Assembly: GCF_019511645.1 (NCBI RefSeq)
Contig: NZ_JAEUAX010000001.1
Span: forward strand, 372,001-436,000
From: Microbacterium ureisolvens
GTDB taxonomy: Bacteria; Actinomycetota; Actinomycetes; Actinomycetales; Microbacteriaceae
Reading direction: 5' to 3'
Length of the DNA stretch: 64,000 nucleotides
The position numbers and the translations under genes were made by a program. A model generated the notes under the pieces. That model was not told the DNA's origin and made no database searches. It was given only the letters and a program-made list of their open reading frames with translations. Shown here piece by piece: positions 27,574-38,498 of the stretch (position 1 is its first letter; every line of letters begins with the position of its first letter).

Positions 27574-28689
27574 GTGGCTGACCACTACGAGGTCCTCGGC
27601 GTCTCACGCGACGCCTCCACCGACGAGATCAAGAAGGCGTACCGCAAGCTGGCCCGGCAGCTGCACCCCGACGTGAACCCGGGTGAGGAGGCGTCCGAGC
27701 GCTTCAAGCTCGTGACGCACGCGTACGACGTCCTCAGCGACCCCGAGCAGCGCGCTCGTTACGACATGGGCGGCGGCGACTCCCCGTTCGGCGGCGGCGC
27801 GGGAGGCTTCGGCGGGTTCAACGACATCTTCGAGACGTTCTTCGGCGCAGCCGGCGGATCCCGCGGCGGTCGTCCCCGGTCGCGCCGCGAGCGCGGGCAG
27901 GACGCGCTGGTGCGCGTCACGCTCGAGCTCGGCGACGTCGTGTTCGGCACGCACCGCGACATCGAGGTCGACACCGCCGTGGTGTGCGAGACGTGTCAGG
28001 GGTCCTGTTGCCAGCCCGGCACGAGCCCGGTCACGTGCGACATCTGCCACGGTACCGGCAACGTCCAGCGCCAGGTGCGGAGCCTTCTCGGCAACGTCGT
28101 CACGACCCAGCCGTGCAACGTCTGCCAGGGGTACGGCACGACCATCCCGTACCCGTGCGCCACGTGCCAGGGGCAGGGCCGCGTGCGCGCGCGCCGCACG
28201 GTGTCGCTCGACATCCCGGCCGGCGTCGAGACCGGACTGCGCCTGCAGCTTCCCGGCTCCGGCGAGGTCGGCCCGGCGGGCGGGCCCAACGGCGACCTGT
28301 ACATCGAGGTCACCGTGCAGCCGCACGAGGTGTTCAGCCGCGACGGCGACGACCTGCTCGCGACCCTCGAGGTGTCGATGCCCGACGCGATCCTCGGCAC
28401 CACGACGACGATCCAGTCGCTCGACGGCCCGGTCGACCTCGAGGTGCGGCCGGGCGTGCAGGCCGGCGACGTGCTCACGATCAAGGGACGCGGCATCACA
28501 CCGCTGCGCGGCTCGCAGCGCGGCGACCTCAGGGTCGGCGTGCACGTGGTCACCCCCACGCGCCTCGATCACAAGGAGCGCGCCCTCATCGAGGAGTTCG
28601 CCAAGCGCACGAAGGCACCCGCGCCGAGGCTCGCGGAGTTCCACCAGGGCCTGTTCGCCAAGCTGCGCGACCGCTTCCGGAACGGCTGA
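27574..28689 (+). CDS. dnaJ: chaperone protein DnaJ
   Basis: A 371-residue type I J-protein, co-chaperone of DnaK. It has a J domain (residues 1-70, HPD at LHPDVN), a Gly/Phe-rich linker, a four-repeat Cys zinc-binding region (about 130-205) and the C-terminal peptide-binding domain. The first Cys repeat reads [12 protein letters not shown], departing from strict CxxCxGxG. The GTG start has AGGAAGG about 6 bp upstream. With hrcA upstream and rsmE 3 bp downstream it forms the hrcA-dnaJ-rsmE operon common in actinobacteria, so CIRCE probably controls all three. Confidence 0.95.
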   Translation: MADHYEVLGVSRDASTDEIKKAYRKLARQLHPDVNPGEEASERFKLVTHAYDVLSDPEQRARYDMGGGDSPFGGGAGGFGGFNDIFETFFGAAGGSRGGRPRSRRERGQDALVRVTLELGDVVFGTHRDIEVDTAVVCETCQGSCCQPGTSPVTCDICHGTGNVQRQVRSLLGNVVTTQPCNVCQGYGTTIPYPCATCQGQGRVRARRTVSLDIPAGVETGLRLQLPGSGEVGPAGGPNGDLYIEVTVQPHEVFSRDGDDLLATLEVSMPDAILGTTTTIQSLDGPVDLEVRPGVQAGDVLTIKGRGITPLRGSQRGDLRVGVHVVTPTRLDHKERALIEEFAKRTKAPAPRLAEFHQGLFAKLRDRFRNG

Positions 28690-28692
28690 CCC

Positions 28693-29430
28693 GTGGCCCT
28701 GCACTTCCTCCTCGACCAGTCCGTCGACGCCGCCGCCGGCGAGACGGTGACCCTCACCGGCGCGGAGGCGCACCACGCCGCCACCGTGCGTCGGGTCAGG
28801 GTCGGCGAGGAGGTCACCGTCGGCGACGGCAGGGGAGCCTGGCTCACCGGCAGCGTCGCGTCGGTCGCGCCGCGCGAGGTGGTCGTGCGCATCGACGGAC
28901 GCACGGATGCTGCGCCCCCGACTCCGCGCATCGTGCTGGTGCAGGCGCTGGCCAAGGGGGATCGCGACGAGCTCGCCGTCCAAGCGGCGACCGAGCTCGG
29001 CGTGGACGAGATCGTGCCCTGGCAGGCCGCGCGCAGCGTCTCGCGCTGGGACGCCGCGAAGGCGGACAAGGGGCGGGCGCGCTGGGCGACCATCGTGCGC
29101 GAGGCCGCAAAGCAGGCGCACCGCGCGTGGGTGCCGGAGGTGGCGGAGCTCACCACGACCGCGGCGCTGGCGGGCCGGGCGGCAGCATCCGTCGTCCTGA
29201 TCCTGGAGCCGACGGCGACCGAGCCGCTCAGCGCGCTGGAGGTGGAGCCGGGGGAGGAACGCGACATCGTGCTGGTGGTCGGACCGGAGGGCGGGATCGC
29301 CCCGGAGGAGCTCGACGCCCTCGCCCACGCGGGCGCGCGACTCGTGCGCCTCGGCGACACGGTGCTGCGCACGTCTACCGCCGGACCCGCGGCGCTGGCC
29401 GTCGTCAGCACCGCCCTCGGCCGCTGGTGA
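28693..29430 (+). CDS. rsmE: 16S rRNA (uracil1498-N3)-methyltransferase RsmE
   Basis: A 245-residue SPOUT-class methyltransferase with an N-terminal PUA-like domain (FLLDQS...GAEAHHAATVRRVRVGEEVTVGDG) and the C-terminal trefoil knot. The knot motifs are VLVVGPEGGIAPEEL and RLGDTVLRTSTAGPAALAV. It methylates U1498 of 16S rRNA using S-adenosylmethionine. The GTG start is 3 bp after the dnaJ stop. Confidence 0.95.
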   Translation: MALHFLLDQSVDAAAGETVTLTGAEAHHAATVRRVRVGEEVTVGDGRGAWLTGSVASVAPREVVVRIDGRTDAAPPTPRIVLVQALAKGDRDELAVQAATELGVDEIVPWQAARSVSRWDAAKADKGRARWATIVREAAKQAHRAWVPEVAELTTTAALAGRAAASVVLILEPTATEPLSALEVEPGEERDIVLVVGPEGGIAPEELDALAHAGARLVRLGDTVLRTSTAGPAALAVVSTALGRW

Positions 29431-29501
29431 CGGTCCGTCCGCCTCGCCGAACCGGGCGAGGCTCACCGGCCGTCCCCGAGCCCGCCGAAGGGCCCCGTCG
29501 G

Positions 29502-29507
29502 TAGACT
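29502..29507 (+). promoter_or_regulatory. -10 element for a leaderless transcript
   Basis: TAGACT, 6 bases, ATG 29514. It would drive the HIT-phoH-ybeY-CNNM-era operon. Confidence 0.55.
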
Positions 29508-29513
29508 TGCCGC

Positions 29514-29861
29514 ATGAGTGAGCCATCGATCTTCACGCGCATCCTGGACGGTGAGATCCCGTCCGAGATCATCGCAGAGACCGAGAACGCATTCGCCATC
29601 CGTGACATCGCCCCGCGGGCGCCCCTGCACCTGCTGGTGATCCCCAAGACCGACCAGTACCGCAACGTCGTCGAGCTGGCAGCCGGCGATCCGGAGCTCA
29701 TGGCCGAGCTGGTGGGCCTGGCCAACACGCTGGCCGCCGAGCACGGCGACGGGGACTTCCGCCTCGTGTTCAACACCGGCCCCAACGCGGGCCAGACCAT
29801 TTTCCACGTGCACGCCCATGTGCTCGGGGGAGCCCTCGAAGAGAAGAGTGTCGGTGCCTGA
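29514..29861 (+). CDS. HIT domain protein (HinT-like nucleotide hydrolase)
   Basis: A 115-residue single-domain HIT protein. The triad motif is HVHAHVLGG near the C-terminus, with FAIRDIAPRAPLHLLVIPK upstream. HinT-type enzymes hydrolyse adenosine phosphoramidates and related nucleotides. The N-terminus IFTRILDGEIPSEII is characteristic. It overlaps phoH by 8 bp, so it is the first gene of a tightly packed operon. Confidence 0.92.
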   Translation: MSEPSIFTRILDGEIPSEIIAETENAFAIRDIAPRAPLHLLVIPKTDQYRNVVELAAGDPELMAELVGLANTLAAEHGDGDFRLVFNTGPNAGQTIFHVHAHVLGGALEEKSVGA

Positions 29862-30945
29862 TCAACCTGCTCATGAGACCGTGAGCGACCACGTCGAAGT
29901 CGACGGCGTCGCAATGGTGCAGCTGCTCGGTCCGCAGGACCGCCTGCTGCGGGTCGTCGAGAAGGAGCACCCGGACGTCGATGTGCACGTGCGCGGCAAC
30001 GAGATCACCCTCACGGGCGAGGCACCGGCCGTCGCGGCCGCACGGACGCTTGTCGACGAGCTCGTCGCGATGACGAAGGCGGGCCAGTCGCTGGGCGAGG
30101 ACGACGTCGCCTCGTCGAACCGCATCCTCCGGAGCGAGGGAGGACCCCGCCCGTCAGAGGTGCTCGGAGAGGCGATCCTCTCATCCCGCGGCAAGGTCAT
30201 CCGCCCCAAGACCCTCGGCCAGAAGGCGTATGTCGACGCGATCGAGGAGAACACCATCGTGTTCGGCATCGGTCCCGCCGGTACCGGAAAGACGTACCTC
30301 GCGATGGCCAAGGCCGTGCAGGCGCTGCAGCGCAAGGAGGTCAGCCGGATCATCCTGACCAGGCCCGCCGTCGAGGCGGGGGAGCGGCTCGGCTTCCTCC
30401 CCGGCACGCTCACCGACAAGATCGACCCGTATCTGCGCCCGCTGTACGACGCGCTCAACGAGATGATGGACCCGGAGCTCGTGCCCAAGCTCATGGCGAC
30501 CGGCACGATCGAGGTAGCGCCGCTCGCATACATGCGCGGCCGCACGCTGAACGACTCCTTCGTCGTGCTCGACGAGGCGCAGAACACCACGCCTGAGCAG
30601 ATGAAGATGTTCCTGACGCGCCTCGGCTTCGGCACGCGGATGGTGGTCACCGGCGACATCACGCAGATCGACCTGCCGCAGGGCGCCTCCGGCCTGCGGC
30701 TCGTGACCCGCGTGCTCGGCGACATCGACGACATCCACTTCTCGTACCTCACGAGCGAGGACGTCGTCCGGCACACCCTCGTGGGCCGCATCGTCGACGC
30801 CTACAGCGAGTACGACGAACGCCGCCTCGCCGCGCGACGCGAGCGGGACGAGGCATCCGAGTTCGCCAACCGCGCTGAGCGGCGCGCCGCCACCGTGCGC
30901 GGCGGCGGACCCCGTGACCACCTTCCGAAGCGAGGACGCCCATGA
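29854..30945 (+). CDS. phoH: PhoH family ATPase
   Basis: A 363-residue P-loop ATPase. Residues about 15-75 form a KH-like RNA-binding region. The PhoH domain has VFGIGPAGTGKTYLA (Walker A), LTRPAVEAGERLGFLPG and VVLDEAQNTTPEQMKMFLTR (Walker B). It is linked to RNA metabolism and phosphate stress, usually beside ybeY as here. GTG 29854 is favoured; GTG 29848 is an alternative 2 codons earlier. The C-terminal 40 residues are Arg-rich. The stop overlaps ybeY (ATGA). Confidence 0.93.
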   Translation: MPDQPAHETVSDHVEVDGVAMVQLLGPQDRLLRVVEKEHPDVDVHVRGNEITLTGEAPAVAAARTLVDELVAMTKAGQSLGEDDVASSNRILRSEGGPRPSEVLGEAILSSRGKVIRPKTLGQKAYVDAIEENTIVFGIGPAGTGKTYLAMAKAVQALQRKEVSRIILTRPAVEAGERLGFLPGTLTDKIDPYLRPLYDALNEMMDPELVPKLMATGTIEVAPLAYMRGRTLNDSFVVLDEAQNTTPEQMKMFLTRLGFGTRMVVTGDITQIDLPQGASGLRLVTRVLGDIDDIHFSYLTSEDVVRHTLVGRIVDAYSEYDERRLAARRERDEASEFANRAERRAATVRGGGPRDHLPKRGRP

Positions 30946-31412
30946 CCATCGAGATCGGCAACGAATCGGGCATCGCCGTCGACGAGACGGTGCTGCTGCG
31001 GCTCATGGAGCACAACCTCGCCGAACTGCACGTGAGCCCCGACGCCGACGTGGCCATCCTCCTGGTCGACGAGGGTGCGATGGAGGCACTGCACGTGCAG
31101 TGGATGGACGAGCCCGGCCCCACCGACGTGCTGAGCTTCCCGATGGACGAGTTGCGCCCCGGCACCGAGGACGCGCCCACGCCCGCGGGCCTCCTCGGCG
31201 ACATCGTGCTGTGCCCGCAGGTCGCGGAGACGCAGGCGGTGGCCGCCAAGCACTCGACGCTGGATGAGCTCATCCTTCTCACCACGCACGGTCTTCTCCA
31301 CCTCCTCGGCTTCGACCACGCCGAACCGGAGGAGGAGCGGGAGATGTTCGGACTGCAGCGCGAGCTCATCACCTCGTTCCAGGCATCCGAACGCCGACGA
31401 CCCCGCGCATGA
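30942..31412 (+). CDS. ybeY: endoribonuclease YbeY
   Basis: A 156-residue metal-dependent RNase acting in 16S rRNA 3' maturation and ribosome quality control. The zinc motif H-x3-H-x5-H is intact in THGLLHLLGFDHAEPEE, and TDVLSFPMDE is the conserved preceding loop. It overlaps phoH and the CNNM gene by 4 bp each. The ybeY-CNNM-era order supports an RNA-processing role. Confidence 0.95.
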   Translation: MTIEIGNESGIAVDETVLLRLMEHNLAELHVSPDADVAILLVDEGAMEALHVQWMDEPGPTDVLSFPMDELRPGTEDAPTPAGLLGDIVLCPQVAETQAVAAKHSTLDELILLTTHGLLHLLGFDHAEPEEEREMFGLQRELITSFQASERRRPRA

Positions 31413-32761
31413 CCGCCGCCCTCCTCCTCGTCGCTGCGGCCCTCCTGCTCGCGTTCGGCGCGCTCATGGTGGCGATCGACGCGGCGCTCAGCGTCACCTC
31501 CCGCGCCGATCTCGCGGAGCTCGGGGCGGACGGACGCAACGCGGTGTCGCTTCGCAAGATCGCGGATGACCCCGACGCGCATGCCAACGCGGTGATCTTC
31601 ATCCGCGTGCTGGCCGAGACGACGGCCGCGGTGCTCGTCACCGTCGCGTTCACCGACCTCTTCAACAACATCTGGTGGGCGATGCTCGCCGCCGCGGTCC
31701 TGATGACGGGGGTCTCCTATGTCGTGGTGGGGGCGAGCCCCCGCACCGTGGGACGGCTCCACGCCAAGGGGCTCCTGCGCGGCGCCGCGCCCATCGTCCG
31801 CGGGGTGCGGATCATCCTCGGCCCACTCGCGCACGGACTCGTCGCCCTCGGCACCCGCATCACACCGGGTGCGTCGCGCGGATCGTCGTTCGCCTCCGAG
31901 GAACAGCTGCTCAGCATCATCGACGAGGCGGCCGAGAACGAGCTCATCGAGGAGGACGATCGGGAGCTGATCCACTCGGTGTTCGATTTCACCGACACGT
32001 TCGTGCGAGCCGTGATGGTGCCGCGCACGGACATGGTGACGGTGGATGCCTCGACCTCCACGCGGGAGGCGATGACGATCTTCCTCGAGAAGGGCGTCTC
32101 GCGCGTGCCGATCGTCGACGACGATGCCGACGATGTCGTGGGGGTGCTGTACCTCAAGGACCTCGTTCAGTTCGGCTTCCGCGACGAGAGCGGCTGGCGG
32201 GACGCGCCGATCAGCCGCATCTCGCGGCCGGCGGTCTTCGTGCCCGAGTCCATGAAGGCGGAGACGCTGCTGCAGCAGATGAAGCGCGATGCCGTCCACG
32301 TGTGCCTCGTGGTCGACGAGTACGGCGGCGTCTCGGGCCTCGTGACTCTGGAGGACCTCATCGAGGAGCTCGTCGGCGACATCTCGGACGAGTACGACCC
32401 GCGCGGCGAAGAGGTCACCGAGCTGGAGCCCGGCCACTACCGCGTGAGCGCCCGACTCGGCCTCGACGAGGTCGGCGACCTGTTCGGCCTCGAGCTCGAG
32501 GACGAGGACGTCGACTCGATCGGCGGACTCCTCGGCAAGGCCCTCGGCCGTGTTCCTCAGCCCGGCGCGACCGCCGAGTACGCCGGCCTGGTGCTCACCG
32601 GTGGGGCGTCCCGCGGGCGCGGACGCGGCATCTCGACGGTGTTCGTCGAGCGCGGCGACCCCGCACTGGACGTCAGCCGCTCGCCGCGCACCGGCGAGAT
32701 CCGCATCGTGAGCCCCCGCACCGGTGAGATCCGGCTGCCCCGGAAGGAAGAGACGTCATGA
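31409..32761 (+). CDS. CNNM/HlyC-CorC family transporter with CBS pair
   Basis: A 450-residue membrane protein. It has a DUF21 transmembrane domain (1-140, about 4 helices), an acidic linker ([24 protein letters not shown]), tandem CBS domains (about 195-320, with [12 protein letters not shown] and [20 protein letters not shown]) and a C-terminal CorC/HlyC domain. Relatives export or regulate Mg2+ or other divalent cations. The extreme C-terminus contains a 10-residue tandem duplication, [10 protein letters not shown] then [10 protein letters not shown] (30-bp units at 32681-32710 and 32711-32740). It overlaps both neighbours by 4 bp. Confidence 0.92.
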   Translation: MTAALLLVAAALLLAFGALMVAIDAALSVTSRADLAELGADGRNAVSLRKIADDPDAHANAVIFIRVLAETTAAVLVTVAFTDLFNNIWWAMLAAAVLMTGVSYVVVGASPRTVGRLHAKGLLRGAAPIVRGVRIILGPLAHGLVALGTRITPGASRGSSFASEEQLLSIIDEAAENELIEEDDRELIHSVFDFTDTFVRAVMVPRTDMVTVDASTSTREAMTIFLEKGVSRVPIVDDDADDVVGVLYLKDLVQFGFRDESGWRDAPISRISRPAVFVPESMKAETLLQQMKRDAVHVCLVVDEYGGVSGLVTLEDLIEELVGDISDEYDPRGEEVTELEPGHYRVSARLGLDEVGDLFGLELEDEDVDSIGGLLGKALGRVPQPGATAEYAGLVLTGGASRGRGRGISTVFVERGDPALDVSRSPRTGEIRIVSPRTGEIRLPRKEETS

Positions 32762-33699
32762 CCGAGAACGAGTCCGCGCCCGCACCCGGGCCCGATTCGC
32801 CCGCCTCCGCCGAGGGGCGCTCCGGATTCGTCACGTTCGTCGGCCGGCCGAACGTGGGCAAGTCCACGCTCACCAACGCACTGGTCGGCGAGAAGGTGGC
32901 GATCACGAGCGACAAGCCGCAGACGACTCGCCGCGCGATCCGCGGCATCCTGAATCGCCCCGGCGGCCAGCTGGTGATCGTCGACACCCCCGGACTCCAC
33001 AAGCCCCGGACGCTCCTGGGCCAGCGTCTCAACGACCTGGTCGAGCAGGTGCTCGGCGATGTCGACGTCATCGGCTTCTGCGTGCCCGCGACCGAGAAGG
33101 TGGGCCCGGGCGACCGCCGCATCGCCGAGTCGCTGAACGGCTACGGGCGCGCCCAGAAGGTGGCGATCGTCACGAAGACGGATGCCGCCACCCGGGAGCA
33201 GATCACAAAGAGGCTGATCGAGGTCGACCAGCTCCGCGAGGACTGGGCCGCCGTCATCCCGCTGTCGGCCCTGACCCGTGACCAGCTCGACGTCCTGAGC
33301 GACGAGCTGCTCGCTCTCATGCCGGAGGGCCCGGCGCTCTACCCGGAGGGGGTCGTCACCGACGAGTCGACCGAGGACCGCATCGCCGAGATCATCCGCG
33401 AGGCCGCCCTCGACGGCGTGCGCGACGAGCTGCCGCACTCCATCGCGGTCGTCGTCGAGGATGTGGCGCGCCGCGAGGACTCCGACCTCACCGACATCTA
33501 CGCCGACATCGTCGTCGAGCGCGACAGCCAGAAGGGCATCATCATCGGGCACAAGGGCTCTCGGCTGCGCGACGTCGGCGTCCGCGCCCGGGCCCAGATC
33601 GAACCCCTGCTGGGCACCAAGGTGTTCCTCAAGCTGCACGTGCGCATCGCGAAGGAGTGGCAGCGCGACCCCAAGCAGCTCGGCCGCCTCGGCTTCTGA
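32758..33699 (+). CDS. era: GTPase Era
   Basis: A 313-residue GTPase for 30S assembly. The G domain has FVGRPNVGKSTLTN, the effector KPQTTR, DTPGLHKPR and VTKTDA, and the C-terminal KH RNA-binding domain contains VERDSQKGIIIGHKGSRLRDVG. It is the last gene of the HIT-phoH-ybeY-CNNM-era operon, and its ATG overlaps the previous stop. Length is typical. Confidence 0.97.
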   Translation: MTENESAPAPGPDSPASAEGRSGFVTFVGRPNVGKSTLTNALVGEKVAITSDKPQTTRRAIRGILNRPGGQLVIVDTPGLHKPRTLLGQRLNDLVEQVLGDVDVIGFCVPATEKVGPGDRRIAESLNGYGRAQKVAIVTKTDAATREQITKRLIEVDQLREDWAAVIPLSALTRDQLDVLSDELLALMPEGPALYPEGVVTDESTEDRIAEIIREAALDGVRDELPHSIAVVVEDVARREDSDLTDIYADIVVERDSQKGIIIGHKGSRLRDVGVRARAQIEPLLGTKVFLKLHVRIAKEWQRDPKQLGRLGF

Positions 33700-33748
33700 T
33701 CCGGTATCTCACCCGCCCGTCCGGGCCGCCGAGCGGGCGACGAGCCCT

Positions 33749-33773
33749 CGGATGCGTCATGCGGCGGCATCCG
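33749..33773 (+). terminator. possible terminator after era
   Basis: CGGATGC and GCATCCG, 7-bp complementary arms with an 11-nt loop, 49 bp after the era stop. There is no U-tract, so the call is weak. Confidence 0.3.
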
Positions 33774-33809
33774 TTCGTCATCGGTTCGCGCTCCGCCCGA
33801 AACGGGGTG

Positions 33810-33815
33810 TAGCCT
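33810..33815 (+). promoter_or_regulatory. -10 element of the leuA leader transcript
   Basis: TAGCCT followed by exactly 6 bases and the ATG of the leader peptide at 33822, so the leader peptide would be translated from a leaderless mRNA. Confidence 0.6.
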
Positions 33816-33821
33816 GATCCC

Positions 33822-35737
<1,916 letters not shown>

Positions 35738-35749
35738 ACGCGAACCGTC

Positions 35750-35785
35750 GACGGGTGTGCGCGGCTGATCCCGCGCGCACCCGTC
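35750..35785 (+). terminator. terminator after leuA
   Basis: A 15-bp stem, GACGGGTGTGCGCGG with CCGCGCGCACCCGTC (one G-U pair), around a 6-nt loop, 12 bp after the leuA stop. It is also suitably placed for the convergent TRIC gene. Confidence 0.65.
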
Positions 35786-35822
35786 GGTGTTCGCCAGGCA
35801 TTCGGCGGGGTGGGTGGATGCC

Positions 35823-36509
35823 TCAGGGCTTGACGATCGGGATCGTCGAGGTCTCCACGGCGACCTTGCGGCGGTAGAGCGCGCGCTGCTCCGGCAGCGA
35901 GATGTCGAAGATGACCGCGAGCAGGCGGATCACCGTCGTCACGACGATGCCGATCACCGCGGCCAGGACCACGCTCGCGCCGAGCTGCTCGGCGATCGCG
36001 AGGACGAGGCATCCGATGCCCGCCGCCGCTGCGTAAAGGGAGCTGACGTGCAGGATCGCCACCGGAAGCCCCATGATCACATCGCGGAGGATGCCGCCGC
36101 CGACGGCCGCGCACACGCCGACGAACACGGCGGGCACGAGGGGGAGACCGAGTACGAGTGCCTTGCTCGTGCCGAACGCCCCGAACAGGCCGATGACGAG
36201 GGCATCGAGGCCGACGATGACGGCGTTGAGTCGCTGGAAGAGGCCGGCGAGCAGCATCCCGAGCAATGCCGCGCCCGCGGCGGTGAGCAGGTACCAGTTG
36301 CTCTGCAGGGTGGTCGGCGCGACGTTGAGAAGCAGGTCGCGGATCAGACCACCGCCCATCCCCATGACGATGCCGATGATCGTGACGCCGAGCAGGTCGA
36401 GCCGGCGTTCGCCGCGGAAGCCGGAGGCGAACAGTGCGCCCTGGATGCCGCCGAGACCCACGGCGACGAGGTCGGCCCACAGGGGGATCACGAAGACCGT
36501 CTCGCTCAC
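35823..36509 (-). CDS. trimeric intracellular cation channel family protein (TRIC/UPF0126)
   Basis: A 228-residue membrane protein with about seven hydrophobic segments and two internal Gly-rich repeats, GIVMGMGGGLIRDLLL and CAAVGGGILRDVIMG, the hallmark of bacterial TRIC-type (YicG/UPF0126) channels. These form trimeric K+-permeable channels. The frame is open further, but GTG 36509 follows GGAGGG and a GACAAT -10-like box. It lies 20 bp after the preceding membrane-protein gene and is probably the last gene of the marR operon. Confidence 0.88.
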   Translation of the reverse strand: MSETVFVIPLWADLVAVGLGGIQGALFASGFRGERRLDLLGVTIIGIVMGMGGGLIRDLLLNVAPTTLQSNWYLLTAAGAALLGMLLAGLFQRLNAVIVGLDALVIGLFGAFGTSKALVLGLPLVPAVFVGVCAAVGGGILRDVIMGLPVAILHVSSLYAAAAGIGCLVLAIAEQLGASVVLAAVIGIVVTTVIRLLAVIFDISLPEQRALYRRKVAVETSTIPIVKP

Positions 36510-36529
36510 CCCTCCATTGTCGACGGCGA

Positions 36530-37210
36530 TCAGGGGATGTGCGTGCGCACCGCCGACAGGAAGCCGTCGAGATCGTCCGTCCACAGTCGCACCGCCTCGA
36601 TGCGGTCGCGGCCCTGCGGGAGCCGTACGTCGAGCGGATGCTCGAGGCGGATCAGCACGTTGGTCTCATTCGCGATGCGTGCGGCGAAGGTGCGCCCGTC
36701 GGGCTCGTCCACGACGGCGGGCGCCTTGTCGACGCGCTGCGGGGAGCGCTCGACGGACTCCACCACGTCCCACGGCAGATCGAGATCGAGCTCCGCGCCC
36801 TGTCGCACCCGGATCCCTTCCGGCCCCACCGCGTGCGGCCGGGTCAGGTAGCCGAACAGGAGGCCGAGCATCCAGGTCACGCCCCAGATGCCGAGTACGA
36901 GGATCGGGATGCGAACCCAGACCCAGCGGTGGACGATGAGATCGACGATGGGGATCTCGACGGCGGACAGCACGATGAAGATCACCAGGAGCGTCAGCAC
37001 CGGGGAGTGGTAGCGGAACGCGCTGGCGCCTGCGGCAACCCGCGGGCGACGGAACACGAGGCGGTAGATGCTCTGGTACACGCCGAGCTCCATGATCCAC
37101 GCGCGACGGGCGAATGCGCGCAGCTTGGCCCGCCAGTCGCGCGGGCCACGAGCGGCGGGCGACTGCTCGGAGGGGGGCGGGCTTTCGCGCGGGGCGTCGA
37201 CGGCGCTCAC
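36530..37210 (-). CDS. membrane protein of unknown function
   Basis: A 226-residue protein. It has a basic cytoplasmic N-terminus (about 75 residues), two or three hydrophobic helices between about 78 and 125 (SPVLTLLVIFIVLSAVEIPIVDLIV and IPILVLGIWGVTWMLGLLFGYL), then a soluble C-terminal domain with ALTERNATING beta strands ending in LDGFLSAVRTHIP. I do not recognise a named family. The start overlaps the MarR stop by 4 bp, so it is co-translated with the regulator and may be its target. Confidence 0.7.
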   Translation of the reverse strand: MSAVDAPRESPPPSEQSPAARGPRDWRAKLRAFARRAWIMELGVYQSIYRLVFRRPRVAAGASAFRYHSPVLTLLVIFIVLSAVEIPIVDLIVHRWVWVRIPILVLGIWGVTWMLGLLFGYLTRPHAVGPEGIRVRQGAELDLDLPWDVVESVERSPQRVDKAPAVVDEPDGRTFAARIANETNVLIRLEHPLDVRLPQGRDRIEAVRLWTDDLDGFLSAVRTHIP

Positions 37211-37671
37211 GATGGCGACTCCTCGTGCGTGCGGGCCTCGTACTCGGCGATGAGCTGCGTGAGGCGCTCGAGCACGTGCGTCAGTCCCCGCAGAGTCGCC
37301 TCGGCGGTCGCCTCGTCGAGCCCGTCGACGAGCTGCGCGCCGAGCTCGGTGTGCTCGGCGTCCATGGCCCGCATCGCCTCCTCCCCGCGCGGCGTCAGTG
37401 TGACGAGCACCGCTCGACGGTCATGCGGGTGGGGTTCGCGCCGGGCGAATCCGGTGGCCTCGAGCCCGTCGACGAGGGTTGTGACATTGCGGGGCGTGAC
37501 CCCGAGCGCCGCCGCCAGCTCGGCCTGGGTGCGCGGGCCATCGTGGAAGACGAGCCACAGCACGTGGGTGCGGGCGGGCGTGAGGCCGCGGCGATCGAGC
37601 TCGCGCTCCTGGTCGGCGTGCAGGACACCGGACAGCGCGAGCAGGGTGTCGAGGATCTGTGTGCCGGACAT
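37207..37671 (-). CDS. MarR family transcriptional regulator
   Basis: A 154-residue winged-helix regulator. DNA-binding elements are LTPARTHVLWLVFHDGPRTQAELAAALGVTPRNVTTLVDGLEATGFARREPHPHDRRAVLVTLTPRG, here described by position (about 32-100). The DxRR wing is intact. ATG 37671 is chosen over the frame start 33 bp upstream because TATCAT lies 7 bp before it. It is divergent from recO, with an inverted repeat between them, and heads a three-gene membrane-related operon that it may autoregulate. Ligand unknown. Confidence 0.9.
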   Translation of the reverse strand: MSGTQILDTLLALSGVLHADQERELDRRGLTPARTHVLWLVFHDGPRTQAELAAALGVTPRNVTTLVDGLEATGFARREPHPHDRRAVLVTLTPRGEEAMRAMDAEHTELGAQLVDGLDEATAEATLRGLTHVLERLTQLIAEYEARTHEESPS

Positions 37672-37678
37672 AGTGAAT

Positions 37679-37684
37679 ATGATA
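37679..37684 (-). promoter_or_regulatory. -10 element of the marR transcript
   Basis: TATCAT on the minus strand, 7 bases before ATG 37671; a leaderless arrangement. Confidence 0.5.
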
Positions 37685-37692
37685 CAGCAGTT

Positions 37693-37727
37693 GATCGGGC
37701 GCACGCGCGGTGCCGCGTCGCCCGATC
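37693..37727. promoter_or_regulatory. inverted repeat between marR and recO, candidate MarR operator
   Basis: GATCGGGCG (37693-37701) and CGCCCGATC (37719-37727), perfect 9-bp arms with a 17-bp spacer that itself holds GCAC/GTGC. It lies upstream of both -10 boxes, in a regulatory position for either gene. Confidence 0.45.
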
Positions 37728-37742
37728 GCGCAGGAGCGCAGG

Positions 37743-37748
37743 GATAAT
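37743..37748 (+). promoter_or_regulatory. -10 element for a leaderless recO transcript
   Basis: GATAAT, 6 bases, GTG 37755. Confidence 0.5.
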
Positions 37749-37754
37749 TGACGC

Positions 37755-38498
37755 GTGCCCACCTACCGCGATGAAGTCGTGGTCCTGCGCACCCACAAGC
37801 TGGGGGAAGCCGACAGGATCGTGACGATGCTCAGCCGCCGTCACGGCAAGCTGCGCGCCGTCGCCAAGGGCGTCCGTCGCACCTCGTCGAGGTTCGGCGC
37901 ACGCCTCGAGCCGTTCATGGTGGCCGACGTGCAGCTGTACCAGGGACGCTCGCTCGACATCGTCCAGCAGGCCGAATCGCTCGGCTCGTACGGCGCCGAG
38001 ATCGTCGCCCACTACGACCGGTACACCTCGGCGCACGCCATGGTCGAGGCGGCCGACCGGCTCAACGAGGCGGAGGCCACTGCCCAGCAGTACCTGCTCC
38101 TCGTCGGCGGCCTTCGTGCGCTCTCGCGCGGCGAGCACGCCGCGCGCAGCGTGCTCGATTCGTACCTGCTGCGGGCGATGGCGCTGTCGGGCTGGGCGCC
38201 CGGCCTCGGCGAGTGCGCGCGCTGCGGGCGCCGGGGCCCTCACGACACCTTCGTCGCCCAGCAGGGCGGCATCGTCTGCCGTGACTGCGCCCCGACCGGG
38301 GCCGCCCGCGTCGACGCCGCCACCGTGTCGCTCCTGCAGTCGCTGATGGCGGGGGAGTGGGACGTGGTGGATGCTGCGTCCCCGGGATCGACCGCCGCCG
38401 CCTCGGGTCTCATCGCGGCTTACGCGCAGTGGCACCTCGAGCGCGGCATCCGTTCGCTCTCCCATGTCTCGGCAGCCCCGCAGGAAGGCCTCAGGTGA
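37755..38498 (+). CDS. recO: DNA repair protein RecO
   Basis: A 247-residue RecFOR-pathway mediator that loads RecA onto SSB-coated DNA. It has an N-terminal OB fold ([36 protein letters not shown]), a helical middle and a C-terminal zinc-binding Cys4 cluster (CARCGRRG ... IVCRDC). The stop overlaps the uppS start (GTGA). The recO-uppS order is typical for actinobacteria. Confidence 0.95.
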   Translation: MPTYRDEVVVLRTHKLGEADRIVTMLSRRHGKLRAVAKGVRRTSSRFGARLEPFMVADVQLYQGRSLDIVQQAESLGSYGAEIVAHYDRYTSAHAMVEAADRLNEAEATAQQYLLLVGGLRALSRGEHAARSVLDSYLLRAMALSGWAPGLGECARCGRRGPHDTFVAQQGGIVCRDCAPTGAARVDAATVSLLQSLMAGEWDVVDAASPGSTAAASGLIAAYAQWHLERGIRSLSHVSAAPQEGLR

